64,000 bases of DNA, from NCBI RefSeq assembly GCF_017352135.1, contig NZ_CP071454.1, positions 744,001 to 808,000 of the forward strand. Direction: 5' to 3'. Position numbers and translations under genes: made by a program. The notes below the pieces were generated by a model. It had not been told where the DNA came from and did no database searches. It was given only the letters and a program-made list of their open reading frames with translations. Position 1 is the stretch's first letter; every line of letters begins with the position of its first letter. The stretch is from Rhizobium lentis (GTDB taxonomy: Bacteria; Pseudomonadota; Alphaproteobacteria; Rhizobiales; Rhizobiaceae). Below, one piece after another: positions 9,199-17,329 of the stretch.

Positions 9199-9411
9199 TC
9201 AGCCGTCGACGTGACCGGACAGCGCCACCTGCGCCGACGAAACGGCGACGGCCAAATCCACGCCCTTCACGAATGTGCCGCCAGTTTTGCGCAGATCGCT
9301 GACAGTCGCCAGTTCTGCCGTCGGATTGAGCGGCTTGACCGTGCCCGCGTCGAGATCGGCGAGCCAAAGACCTGCCTCGCCCGGTATTCCTATAATGACA
9401 GCTTTCGCCAT
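9199..9411 (-). CDS. 70-residue peptide, candidate RiPP precursor
   Basis: Starts at ATG 9411 behind a good ribosome binding site (GAGGGG, five bases upstream) and ends with TGA at 9201-9199. The N-terminal part (MAKAVIIGIPGEAGLWLADL) is hydrophobic and ordered-looking; the C-terminal part is Ser/Val/Ala/Gly rich and ends ALSGHVDG. It has no cysteine. Its place, 19 bp after the SARP-like gene and immediately before ycaO, is where precursor genes commonly sit, so I infer it is the substrate of YcaO-TfuA, with an N-terminal leader and a C-terminal core. No similarity to trifolitoxin's TfxA was recognised. It could instead be a small leader-binding or structural protein, or a domain once fused to YcaO, since both share one frame. 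Confidence 0.65.
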   Translation of the reverse strand: MAKAVIIGIPGEAGLWLADLDAGTVKPLNPTAELATVSDLRKTGGTFVKGVDLAVAVSSAQVALSGHVDG

Positions 9412-9430
9412 GTATGCCCCTCAGCTATTG

Positions 9431-11266
9431 TTAAAAACCGGCCTTCAACAGGCCCTCCCGATATAGCTCCTTTTGCCAATGCTCCTTGAAGGGAACGATG
9501 GCGAGCCACTTCTCGACGTCGAACACCGGGTTGATGCTTTCGGCGCGCTGCCGATGAGAGAGTGCCCGTTTCCGATCGCCGATCATTGCGCAACTGGCCG
9601 CGGCGATACGATGGGCCGGCGCTTTGTCTTTCATCGCCTCGACATATGCGATGGCCTCCTCATACTGTTCCAGGAAGAAACTTGCTCCCGCAGCACACCA
9701 GAGATAGGCATCAGGTGCGATCGGATTGAGCGAAATTGCCTTTCTGATCTTGGCAAGCGCGTCGCCGGGGCGAGATGCATGCACGAGCGTGTCGGCATGG
9801 CTATAGATGACATCGGCAAAATGCGGGCTGAGCTCTTCCGCCAGATCAAGTGCCGCAACACTGGCATCGACATCGCCGAGATAAAGTTTGGTGACGCCGA
9901 GCTCGCGATGCCCTGCCGCCGATGACGGATCCCGCTCGATGGCGCGAAGCGCATGCTGCTCGGCCAGATGCAGCAGTTCGTTGTTTCCCTGCGCCGTCAC
10001 GAGCCATTCGCTGGTGAAGGTTCTCGCCAGCCCGGTGAAGGAAGGAGAAAAATCCGGCTTGTGCGAGAGCGACTGCTTGAATGCCTTTCTTGCCCGGCGG
10101 ATATGCGGCAAGGTCAGCTTGCTCATCAGGCTCGAGCCGACGAGATAAGAATGATAGGCTTGCGGGTTAGCTTCGAAACGCAGCCGCTCTTCCTCGTTTT
10201 CAGCCAGTTCGTTCGCCACCGACAAGGTCAACTGCTGCGCGATCAGGCGTCTCTGCCGCGGCAACGTATCACGCGTCATCGCAAAGCGATTGGCCCAGAT
10301 GATCTCGTCCGTGGGGAAGTAGATCAGCTGGGCGAACAAACCTTCTTCGGAAAGTCGGGTATCCAGGAGATAGGCGATCGAGTGCCGGGCGACGACCGCC
10401 GCCTTTTCGGAATCGCGCCGGATCTGTCCCGCCGTATGCGGCGCAACGATGGAAATGTTTCTGAGCGCGCAGAGTTCGATCGTGACGTCTTCGATGAGCG
10501 CGTTGGCAAGAGCAAGCCCGGCATCGGCATGCTTCGATGTCGGGGGGAGCAGCACCAAGCGAGGCAGGATCAGCGGCGCCGGACGTTCGATCTCGGTTGA
10601 TTGACCGGGCTCGGGACGCTTCACCTCCACCCGCGTCTGGCCGTCGTCATTTGGCAATCTTTCGCCGATTAATGAGCCGCCGGATAGCTGATGCAGCAAT
10701 GCCCTGACCTGCTCATCCTTTGGATTCCGCTCGAGGATTTGCAGGGCGGCGCTGGAAATGATGCGCGCCGCGCCGGGCCTTTGCACATCGGGCAACACTT
10801 CCAGCAATGCTTGACGCAATTGCAGCGCATGGGCGTCCCGCTGCGTCCTGATCCACGCATCGATCGGCTTTGTCGCCGGCTTAATGTTTCCGATGAAACC
10901 GCGCTGTGTCAACTCGGCGATCGCGTGCAGCCGATCCAGCGGCGAAGCAGCGGCCTTAAAGACATCCAAATCACAGGAAACCACCTGCCTGTTGAGGCGA
11001 ACTGTCGTGGCAGTGAAATCGAAGACTATTTCGGCGCGTCCGCCATCCATCTCGCGGATGCGGGACAGCATTTTGCGCAAATTGAGCCGCCCCAACTCCG
11101 GCTCGACGTCGCTCCATAGAAACTGGGCCAGTTCGTGACGACTGATCTCATGGCTCGCACCGGCATAGATGTGGGCCATCATTAACAGACCCTTGATCGG
11201 ATAGCGAACCGGCTCGCCATTCGTCTCGGTCAGCCGCAGATCGCCGAATGTCTGCAGATGAAACAC
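9431..11266 (-). CDS. SARP-like transcriptional regulator with bacterial transcriptional activator and TPR-like regions
   Basis: A 611-residue protein. Residues 1-95 resemble an OmpR/SARP winged-helix DNA-binding domain (FHLQTFGDLRLTETNGEP, then YPIKGLLMMAHI, LNLRKMLSRIRE). Residues about 95-205 fit the bacterial transcriptional activator domain that follows in SARPs. A middle segment (about 225-350; LPRLVLLPPTSK, IAYLLDTRLSEEGLFAQLIY) resembles the TolB/cyclase-associated domain of CadC-like regulators. The C-terminal 250 residues hold TPR-like helical repeats. The start is GTG 11266 with GAGG seven bases upstream, and the XRE gene ends 9 bp before it. It most likely activates the peptide-ycaO-tfuA genes that follow (inference from position). 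No membrane segment seen. Confidence 0.75.
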   Translation of the reverse strand: MFHLQTFGDLRLTETNGEPVRYPIKGLLMMAHIYAGASHEISRHELAQFLWSDVEPELGRLNLRKMLSRIREMDGGRAEIVFDFTATTVRLNRQVVSCDLDVFKAAASPLDRLHAIAELTQRGFIGNIKPATKPIDAWIRTQRDAHALQLRQALLEVLPDVQRPGAARIISSAALQILERNPKDEQVRALLHQLSGGSLIGERLPNDDGQTRVEVKRPEPGQSTEIERPAPLILPRLVLLPPTSKHADAGLALANALIEDVTIELCALRNISIVAPHTAGQIRRDSEKAAVVARHSIAYLLDTRLSEEGLFAQLIYFPTDEIIWANRFAMTRDTLPRQRRLIAQQLTLSVANELAENEEERLRFEANPQAYHSYLVGSSLMSKLTLPHIRRARKAFKQSLSHKPDFSPSFTGLARTFTSEWLVTAQGNNELLHLAEQHALRAIERDPSSAAGHRELGVTKLYLGDVDASVAALDLAEELSPHFADVIYSHADTLVHASRPGDALAKIRKAISLNPIAPDAYLWCAAGASFFLEQYEEAIAYVEAMKDKAPAHRIAAASCAMIGDRKRALSHRQRAESINPVFDVEKWLAIVPFKEHWQKELYREGLLKAGF

Positions 11267-11275
11267 GATCCATCC

Positions 11276-11701
11276 TCAGCCGTTTAAAACCGGATCTTGC
11301 AACTCATTGTCGACATCAGGCAACCCTGCAACCGCGAGGCTTTTGGCCAATGCCACCAGTTTTTGCCTGATATTCGGATCCTCGATGGCGATGAACGCCT
11401 TGTTGAGCGCCAGCCCCTCCTTCGATGACAAAAACTTGTTCAATTCGCTCGTCTCGCCTTCGATCGGCCCGGAACCGCCGTTCTCGAAGAAAAAGCCGAC
11501 CGGCACGCGAAGAATCTCGGAAATGCGCTGAAGACGGCTGGCGCCAATCCGGTTCGTCCCTTTTTCGTATTTCTGAATCTGCTGGAAGGTAATGCCCAGA
11601 AGTTCGGCCAAACCATGCTGGGTCATCCCGAGCGTCTTTCGCCGAACTCTCACGCGGTTGCCAACATAGACGTCGATTGAATTCGGCGATTTGGCCTTCA
11701 T
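11276..11701 (-). CDS. XRE family HTH transcriptional regulator
   Basis: A 141-residue cytoplasmic regulator. Residues 10-66 form a Cro/CI-type helix-turn-helix (RVRRKTLGMTQHGLAELLGI, FQQIQKYEKGTNRIGASRL), followed by a C-terminal helical region common in rhizobial proteins of this group. First gene of the minus-strand operon leading through the SARP-like regulator to the YcaO-TfuA genes. A role as repressor or phase/density-linked controller of that operon is inference. Its upstream region is A+T rich and shared divergently with the gene at 12047. Confidence 0.85.
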   Translation of the reverse strand: MKAKSPNSIDVYVGNRVRVRRKTLGMTQHGLAELLGITFQQIQKYEKGTNRIGASRLQRISEILRVPVGFFFENGGSGPIEGETSELNKFLSSKEGLALNKAFIAIEDPNIRQKLVALAKSLAVAGLPDVDNELQDPVLNG

Positions 11702-12046
11702 GTGAATAAGTCTCCCGCTTGATCAGCACGCGCCGCTGTATAATGGAGAGTTTAACCAAGAATGCAACTAAAAGTAAATATTTTATAAGGATTTTTTTCC
11801 GCACCGCAGACAGTAGAAAACACCCCTGTGGACTACACTAGAAAACAACCCGTGTCGTGGCACCGGCGATTATCGAAGTCGAAGCCCCAGGCGTTTCGCC
11901 GAAATCTATGGCGCGCGCTCGTCGCTGGCGACGGGCCCAAGGCGCCATGTTGTCGACGCCAAACCAAAGATATTTAACGGATGGATGTATACTGCTGCAT
12001 TAAGACAGCGCGATCGAAACCCTTCTCGCGTACCGGAGAAGATAAG
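11702..12046. other. Divergent intergenic region
   Basis: About 345 bases between the XRE gene and the hypothetical membrane protein, if the TTG at 12047 is the latter's start. The part near the XRE gene (11745-11800) is A+T rich and would hold its promoter. No clear operator palindrome or RNA was identified. Confidence 0.45.
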
Positions 12047-12892
12047 TTGCCTGAGAATTCGTCGCCCGCATATGCGAAACAGCCAGTGGGAAAACCGCGG
12101 ATTCCCGCGGTTTTCTGGTTGTTGTTGACGATCTCCCTGTCGCTCATCATGGGAACCGTGCTTCTTTCGAACGACATGAAGCACTTGAAGACCATCGGCC
12201 GTTATTTCGGCTACGAACTCTTTCCTCATGAGGTCAAGCTGCCGCCGCCCACGGCGCTTCCGCGCCCGATGCCTCCTGCCTCCGTCACGCTTCCCTTGCA
12301 TGCCATCGAGCCGCCTGTCGCGCAGACCGCATCGATTTTTCTACGCACGTGGCGCATATCGGGAGCCGCAATGTGTGCAGCACTGCGCGATGCCGGCGTC
12401 CAAACCAGCGAATGGGCGGCGGCAAGCTTCAACGCCGAGACCTTCGAATGCTTTTTCGAGCACAGCGGCAAGCGCGAAAAAGATCAGCTTCCCAGCTCCA
12501 TTTTCGTCATCGTTCGCGGCGAAGCCGCCGGCACGATCAACAACATGCGCGTGAAGATCGTTAATCCTCAGACCGACCAAAATGGCCAGCTTGACCCGAA
12601 CATCCTGCGAATTTTCGAAATCATGCTGCAGCAACCGCAGTGGCTCGATTTTCATGAGGCGTTGAACGCAATCAAGAATTTAAGGGACATCAAGGAAGAC
12701 GGCTTCGGCGCCAGCATCAGCTTCAGTCGCGAGGTACTCAATCCCGGGCGTTACAATTTTACACTCTCCCTGGATGCGAGCTCGGGACCCCAGAAAAGAA
12801 CGAGAAGCTATTTTTCCGACAGAACATGGCTTCCATCGCCGGAGCCGAGCGGCAAGACCGCGCCACCGCCGGCGCCGGCCCCAAGGCAATGA
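12047..12892 (+). CDS. Membrane-anchored hypothetical protein (possibly DUF6030-like)
   Basis: A 281-residue protein with a single N-terminal membrane anchor (IPAVFWLLLTISLSLIMG) followed by a Pro-rich linker (PPPTALPRPMPPASV) and a periplasmic domain beginning near FLRTWRISGAAMCAAL. The C-terminus is also Pro/Ala rich. TTG 12047 is chosen because GGAGAAG lies six bases upstream; an ATG at 11981 in the same frame would add 22 residues. I think it belongs to a rhizobial family of unknown function, DUF6030 being a guess. It is divergent from the XRE-SARP-YcaO operon, and nothing ties it functionally to that operon. Confidence 0.65.
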   Translation: MPENSSPAYAKQPVGKPRIPAVFWLLLTISLSLIMGTVLLSNDMKHLKTIGRYFGYELFPHEVKLPPPTALPRPMPPASVTLPLHAIEPPVAQTASIFLRTWRISGAAMCAALRDAGVQTSEWAAASFNAETFECFFEHSGKREKDQLPSSIFVIVRGEAAGTINNMRVKIVNPQTDQNGQLDPNILRIFEIMLQQPQWLDFHEALNAIKNLRDIKEDGFGASISFSREVLNPGRYNFTLSLDASSGPQKRTRSYFSDRTWLPSPEPSGKTAPPPAPAPRQ

Positions 12893-12934
12893 CACCCCAA
12901 CAAGCAGCGGGGCCGCATGCGATAAACCGGCCTG

Positions 12935-13309
12935 TCAAGCCATACGGCTTGCATCGTCGTGATGCCTTGCCAGAATTTTGTAGAGTTCTTTCAGACTGTC
13001 CCCGCTCGGTCGCTCGCTGCTCTCTCCACCTGCCAGACGCCAGACGCGCTCGACATTAAGATCCTGCTTAACCTGCGCGAGGTCTTCGTTCAATGCGCGG
13101 ATGGCCATCGCTGATCGACGCAGGCGCCAGGAAGCTCTGGCGAGCGCTGCCAGAAGGGTGAGTACGATGCCGACGGCCCCGAATGCAATGGCGGCGAACT
13201 GCCGGTCATCGAGAAGAGAAAGATCGTTTCGAACAGTCGTCATAAAAAAAGCGGCATTTTGAAATGCCATATGAAAATAGCTCATCGGATAGCTAAACCA
13301 ATCGTCCAT
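12935..13309 (-). CDS. Hypothetical membrane protein with cytoplasmic coiled coil, 124 aa
   Basis: Contains one clear membrane segment (AAIAFGAVGIVLTLLAALA) followed by a basic stretch (RASWRLRRSAM) and a helical, probably coiled-coil region (IRALNEDLAQVKQDLNVERVW). By the positive-inside rule the C-terminus would be cytoplasmic. The start ATG 13309 is preferred to the GTG one codon earlier because GGAGG lies seven bases before it. It is convergent with the upstream hypothetical gene and divergent from the GH10 gene. No family recognised. Confidence 0.6.
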   Translation of the reverse strand: MDDWFSYPMSYFHMAFQNAAFFMTTVRNDLSLLDDRQFAAIAFGAVGIVLTLLAALARASWRLRRSAMAIRALNEDLAQVKQDLNVERVWRLAGGESSERPSGDSLKELYKILARHHDDASRMA

Positions 13310-13516
13310 CACGGGCCTCCCCCCGAGCAGTTTATAGGTTTGAATAGGGCGCGAAGTCTAGCTGATGCTGACAATATCCCCATGGGCGAAAGTATATTTG
13401 AGGTTGCAATACTCTTTCGAAGCGAACTCAAATCTCATGATGGAATGGCCGCCGACGAAGCAGGCTTCCGCAAATTTCATGGCGGACATGAAAAAAGCCA
13501 ACAGCGAGGGAATTGA

Positions 13517-14590
13517 ATGAACAGAAGACGTTTCCTCGCCGCGACTCCGCTCGCGCTGTTGTATGTCAGTGCGGAGACGGTGCTGGCCAAACTGCCTTCG
13601 GAAGCGAGGCTGCGCGCCCTTGCCGACAGCAAGTCGTTTCGATTCGGATCGGCGATCGATCCGCAAACTATCAGCGATCCGGTCGCGTCCGAACTCTATG
13701 TCGAGAACGTCAATTCGATAACGCCGCGCAACGACCTGAAGTGGAGCGCGACGGAAAAGAGCCCCGGCGTTTTCTCGTTCGCGAGCGCCGACAGATTGGT
13801 TGCATTCGCCCAAAAAAACAACATGAGGGTTTATGGGCATACACTGATCTGGTATCGCGTCCCGGACTGGGTGTCTGAGATCGCCGATGCGAAGGCCCTT
13901 CGGACGGCCATGGACCGTCATATAAAACAGGTTGTCACTCGCTATAAGAGGTCGATCGATGCTTGGGATGTGGTGAATGAACCGTTGGAATATGATGCAC
14001 CGGACCTGCGGGATTGTATTTTCCGACGCCATCTTGGCGACGATTACATTCGCATGAGCTTCGATATGGCGCATGAGGCCGATCCGGATGCGACGCTGGT
14101 TCTCAACGAAACGCATCTTGAGAAAAAATCTAATGTTTTCGAACAAAAACGCGCGCACATCCTGAAAATCGTCGAAGATCTCGTCGCCAGGGAGACACCA
14201 ATCCATGCGGTGGGGTTGCAGGCGCATTTCCGCCCGGGCCTCGACCGGATAGATCCGGAGGGAATGGGACGATTCTGTGCGGCTCTAAAGGAGATGGGAA
14301 TCGGTGTCTACATCACCGAACTCGACGCATCCTGCCACTTTCTGAAACGCGACCAAGGCTTCAGGCAGGCCGCCTACGCCGATATTTTCCGCGAGGTGAT
14401 TACGGTGGCGGCCGAGCATGGCGACTTGAAAGGTGTCACCGTATGGGGCATGTCGGAAAAATACGGCGTTCCTGATGAAAAAGAGGCCGACGCCAATGGA
14501 GCCTGCACTAAGCGCGTTAATCTTTACGATGAAAACAATGCGCCGCGAAGTTCAGTTGACGGCATCAGGCGAGCAATAGAGGCGATGTGA
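13517..14590 (+). CDS. GH10 endo-1,4-beta-xylanase-like glycanase, exported
   Basis: A 357-residue protein with a twin-arginine-like signal sequence (MNRRRFLAATPLALLYVSAE) and a GH10 TIM barrel. Family signatures: ITPRNDLKW, HTLIWYRVPDW, the acid/base Glu155 in DAWDVVNEPLEYDAP, and the nucleophile Glu268 in GVYITELDASCH; also VTVWGMSEKYG near the C-terminus. Length fits a single catalytic domain with no binding module. It opens a long polysaccharide operon, so its role is more likely trimming or releasing the strain's own polymer in the periplasm than plant xylan degradation (inference). It is followed after 31 bp by a GT4 gene. Confidence 0.85.
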   Translation: MNRRRFLAATPLALLYVSAETVLAKLPSEARLRALADSKSFRFGSAIDPQTISDPVASELYVENVNSITPRNDLKWSATEKSPGVFSFASADRLVAFAQKNNMRVYGHTLIWYRVPDWVSEIADAKALRTAMDRHIKQVVTRYKRSIDAWDVVNEPLEYDAPDLRDCIFRRHLGDDYIRMSFDMAHEADPDATLVLNETHLEKKSNVFEQKRAHILKIVEDLVARETPIHAVGLQAHFRPGLDRIDPEGMGRFCAALKEMGIGVYITELDASCHFLKRDQGFRQAAYADIFREVITVAAEHGDLKGVTVWGMSEKYGVPDEKEADANGACTKRVNLYDENNAPRSSVDGIRRAIEAM

Positions 14591-14621
14591 TGCGCAAGAC
14601 AACGGAGACGTCGATAGATTC

Positions 14622-15773
14622 ATGAAAAAGGCGGTTATCTATGTGGAAAAATTTCTGCCTGCCAGCCAGGCATTTGTTCTCAATCAGGCGGAAGCGTTTC
14701 GTTCGTTCGAAGCTGAAATTCTAGCCGGCACGCGGATTTCTTCGGCCCATACAAAAAAGTCTACTGTTCCGGTTCACGACATCCGTCGGTCTCCGATCGC
14801 CCGTGCCGGCGAACTGATTTTGAAAATTCCACAGATCGGCCTGCCTTTCCTCTTTCCCGCGATCGGTGAAGCCGATCTCGTTCACGCGCATTTCGGCAAG
14901 AACGGCTATGTCATCGGTCCCTTGGCTCGGGCCGCCGGCAAGCCGCTCGTCACGACGTTTCACGGCTTCGACGCAACCTATCGCGGCGATCCGAAAAAGC
15001 CGGGCGGCTTCAATCAGGTGCGCTTCTTCGCCAAGGGCCGGAGCGAGATGGCAGGCTGGAACAGCTGGAACATCGCCGTTTCCGATTTCATCCGAGACCG
15101 GCTGCTAGCGCTCGGTTTTCGCGCCGACCGCGTCTTTCGCCATCATATCGGCATTGATCTCGATCTGTTCAAAATGGAACCCCGTCCTCGAAAAAAAGGG
15201 CTGGTGGTTTCCATCGCCCGCTTTGTCGACTATAAGGGCCATCGCTTCATGATCGACGCGCTTTCGCGCGTGGCGGCAGCGGGCACGCCCGTCGAATTCA
15301 TCATGGTCGGACAGGGACCATTGAAGGAGGAAATCGAAGCCTTGGCGCGTCGTTCCTTGCCAAGCGTCACGATCCATGAAAATCTGTCGCAGACGGAGAT
15401 AAGGGATCTGCTCGCCAGCGCGCAGCTCTATCTTCATGGCAGCGTGACCCTCGACAATGGTCACGCGGAAGCATTCGGGCTCGCCAATCTCGAGGCCGAG
15501 GCTGTTGGTACTCCGGTCGTCGCATTTCGCTCGGGAGGCGTGGGCGAAGCGATCGAAGAGGGGAAAACTGGTTATCTCGTGGAGGAGCGGGATGTCGCAG
15601 GCATGGCGGAAGCGGTCGGCAGGCTGCTCAACGACCAGGGTCTGTGGACGTCCTTCAGCGCCCGGGCACCGCTTCTGGTGGCCGAGCGTTTCGACATACG
15701 TCGCCAAACGGAGATGCTCGAGGACTATTACAGTTCCGTGCTAGACGAATATGCCAGCCGGGGTCGGACTTGA
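14622..15773 (+). CDS. GT4 family glycosyltransferase
   Basis: A 383-residue GT-B enzyme. The C-terminal domain carries the GT4 pattern: VVSIARFVDYKGH, FIMVGQGPLKEEIEAL, and the E-x7-E donor-site region EAFGLANLEAEAVGTPVVA. The N-terminal acceptor domain has VHAHFGKNGYVIGPLA and TTFHGFDATYRGD. It probably transfers a sugar from an NDP donor to the lipid-linked repeat unit in the cytoplasm. Its stop overlaps the start of the acetyltransferase (TGATG), so the two are coupled. Confidence 0.87.
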   Translation: MKKAVIYVEKFLPASQAFVLNQAEAFRSFEAEILAGTRISSAHTKKSTVPVHDIRRSPIARAGELILKIPQIGLPFLFPAIGEADLVHAHFGKNGYVIGPLARAAGKPLVTTFHGFDATYRGDPKKPGGFNQVRFFAKGRSEMAGWNSWNIAVSDFIRDRLLALGFRADRVFRHHIGIDLDLFKMEPRPRKKGLVVSIARFVDYKGHRFMIDALSRVAAAGTPVEFIMVGQGPLKEEIEALARRSLPSVTIHENLSQTEIRDLLASAQLYLHGSVTLDNGHAEAFGLANLEAEAVGTPVVAFRSGGVGEAIEEGKTGYLVEERDVAGMAEAVGRLLNDQGLWTSFSARAPLLVAERFDIRRQTEMLEDYYSSVLDEYASRGRT

Positions 15774-16279
15774 TGGTGCAGACAGGAAAGAAGCCGAAGT
15801 GGGGACTGAACGTATTTCGGCCCCTGCGGAACGGAATCGTGAAGGCCAAGTGGCTTTATTATACGAAATTCTGGGGAATGGACATCGATCCCACAGCCAG
15901 CTTTTCGCTCAGCGTGCGGTTCGACAAGACCAACCCGAAGGGTTTGCACATCGGCGCCGAAACCTATGTCGCCTTTGAAGCCGCCATCTTGACCCACGAC
16001 CTCACACGCGGGCTCTACCTTCACACAAGAATCGGCAAGCGCTGCTTCATCGGAGCCCGCAGCATCATCCTGCCCGGTGTCGAAATCGGCGACGAATGCG
16101 TCATCGGCTCCGGTTCGGTGGTGACCAAGAGCGTGCCCCCGCGTTCGCTTGTGGCCGGCAATCCCGCAAAGATAATCCGCAGCGACATCACGATCATTTC
16201 GCGTTACGGACGCATGGCCCGCGAGGACGATACGGTCACGCAGATCGTAGCGCAAAGGCCGACTGGAGAAGCACGATGA
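15773..16279 (+). CDS. Hexapeptide-repeat acyltransferase (WbbJ/serine acetyltransferase type)
   Basis: A 168-residue left-handed beta-helix acyltransferase. Hexapeptide repeats are visible around [37 protein letters not shown] and [17 protein letters not shown], ending in the typical [10 protein letters not shown]. It most likely O-acetylates a sugar of the repeat unit using acetyl-CoA. The ATG at 15773 overlaps the GT4 stop; the open frame continues upstream but only as a shadow. The stop overlaps the next gene (ATGA). Confidence 0.85.
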   Translation: MVQTGKKPKWGLNVFRPLRNGIVKAKWLYYTKFWGMDIDPTASFSLSVRFDKTNPKGLHIGAETYVAFEAAILTHDLTRGLYLHTRIGKRCFIGARSIILPGVEIGDECVIGSGSVVTKSVPPRSLVAGNPAKIIRSDITIISRYGRMAREDDTVTQIVAQRPTGEAR

Positions 16280-17178
16280 AGATGTTTGCCTATCGTGGGA
16301 AACACGAAAATTTTGGCGACGAACTGAACCACTGGCTCTGGGAGCGTCTGCTGCCCGGCTTCTTCGACGAGGACGAAGGTCAGCTCTTTCTCGGCATCGG
16401 CTCGATCCTTTACGACAATTTCGACCCCAAAATGCAGAAGATCGTCTTCGGCTCGGGTTATGGCGGCTACACCAATCCGCCGAAAGTCGACGACAACTGG
16501 ACCTTCTATTTCGTGCGCGGAAAGAAGACCGCAGAAATCCTCGGCATCGATCCGAGCTATGCGATCGGCGATTCGGGCATCCTGACGCGCAGCTGCTGGG
16601 ACGCCAAAAGCGTCGAGAAGCGTTATCCCGTCTCCTTCATGCCGCACTACGAAAGCGCGATGTACGGCAGCTGGGACAAGGTCTGCGATCTCGCCGGGAT
16701 CCACTATATCGATCCCCGCTGGTCTGTGGAAAAGGTGCTGACCGAAATCAGCGCGTCGCAGAAGGTTGTCTCTGAGGCGATGCACGGCTGCATTATCTCC
16801 GATGCGCTGCGCGTTCCGTGGCGGGCGATCCGGCCGATCGCGCCGGGCAACCGAGCCAAGTGGTATGACTGGGCGAGCGCGCTCGATCTGGAGATCGATT
16901 TCGATCCGATCGGTCCGTCGAACCTCGTCGAGGTCGGCGCGTCGCTGGTGCGGAAAAACACATACCTGTTGAAGAACATAACGTTCCGTCATCGCCGCAT
17001 CCGGCAGTTGACCGGCAACTATGTTCTCGGCTCGACGGTCAAGACGCTGCAGCGGGTAGCCGAAAAGCCGGGGCAGCTCAGCTCCGACGAGGCTATCGTA
17101 AGAGCGCACGAGAAAATGCTGGTCGAGCTCGATCGGCTGAAGCAAGATTTTTCCAAGAAGGCGGTAAGCGCGCTTTGA
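16276..17178 (+). CDS. ExoV-like polysaccharide pyruvyl transferase
   Basis: A 300-residue protein resembling ExoV-type ketal pyruvate transferases: N-terminal [49 protein letters not shown], and the late conserved segment [19 protein letters not shown] with the family's Ser-x-x-His pattern. These enzymes move pyruvate from PEP to a sugar, giving acidic ketals. The start is ATG 16276, overlapping the acetyltransferase stop by four bases. A second pyruvyl transferase follows 1.7 kb downstream, so the polymer may carry two pyruvate groups. Confidence 0.82.
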   Translation: MKMFAYRGKHENFGDELNHWLWERLLPGFFDEDEGQLFLGIGSILYDNFDPKMQKIVFGSGYGGYTNPPKVDDNWTFYFVRGKKTAEILGIDPSYAIGDSGILTRSCWDAKSVEKRYPVSFMPHYESAMYGSWDKVCDLAGIHYIDPRWSVEKVLTEISASQKVVSEAMHGCIISDALRVPWRAIRPIAPGNRAKWYDWASALDLEIDFDPIGPSNLVEVGASLVRKNTYLLKNITFRHRRIRQLTGNYVLGSTVKTLQRVAEKPGQLSSDEAIVRAHEKMLVELDRLKQDFSKKAVSAL

Positions 17179-17329
17179 TGTCGCAAACCGGATTCCTGAC
17201 GAGGCAAGAAGGCATGACGCTTTCCGACGCTATGAACACTCCATGCTCGCGCAAGGGCAACAAGCACTCTGGGTGGGCCTGCAGCCCGCATAAATGGTCA
17301 ATCTCGCGGACCTCAGGAGCCGTTCGCCC

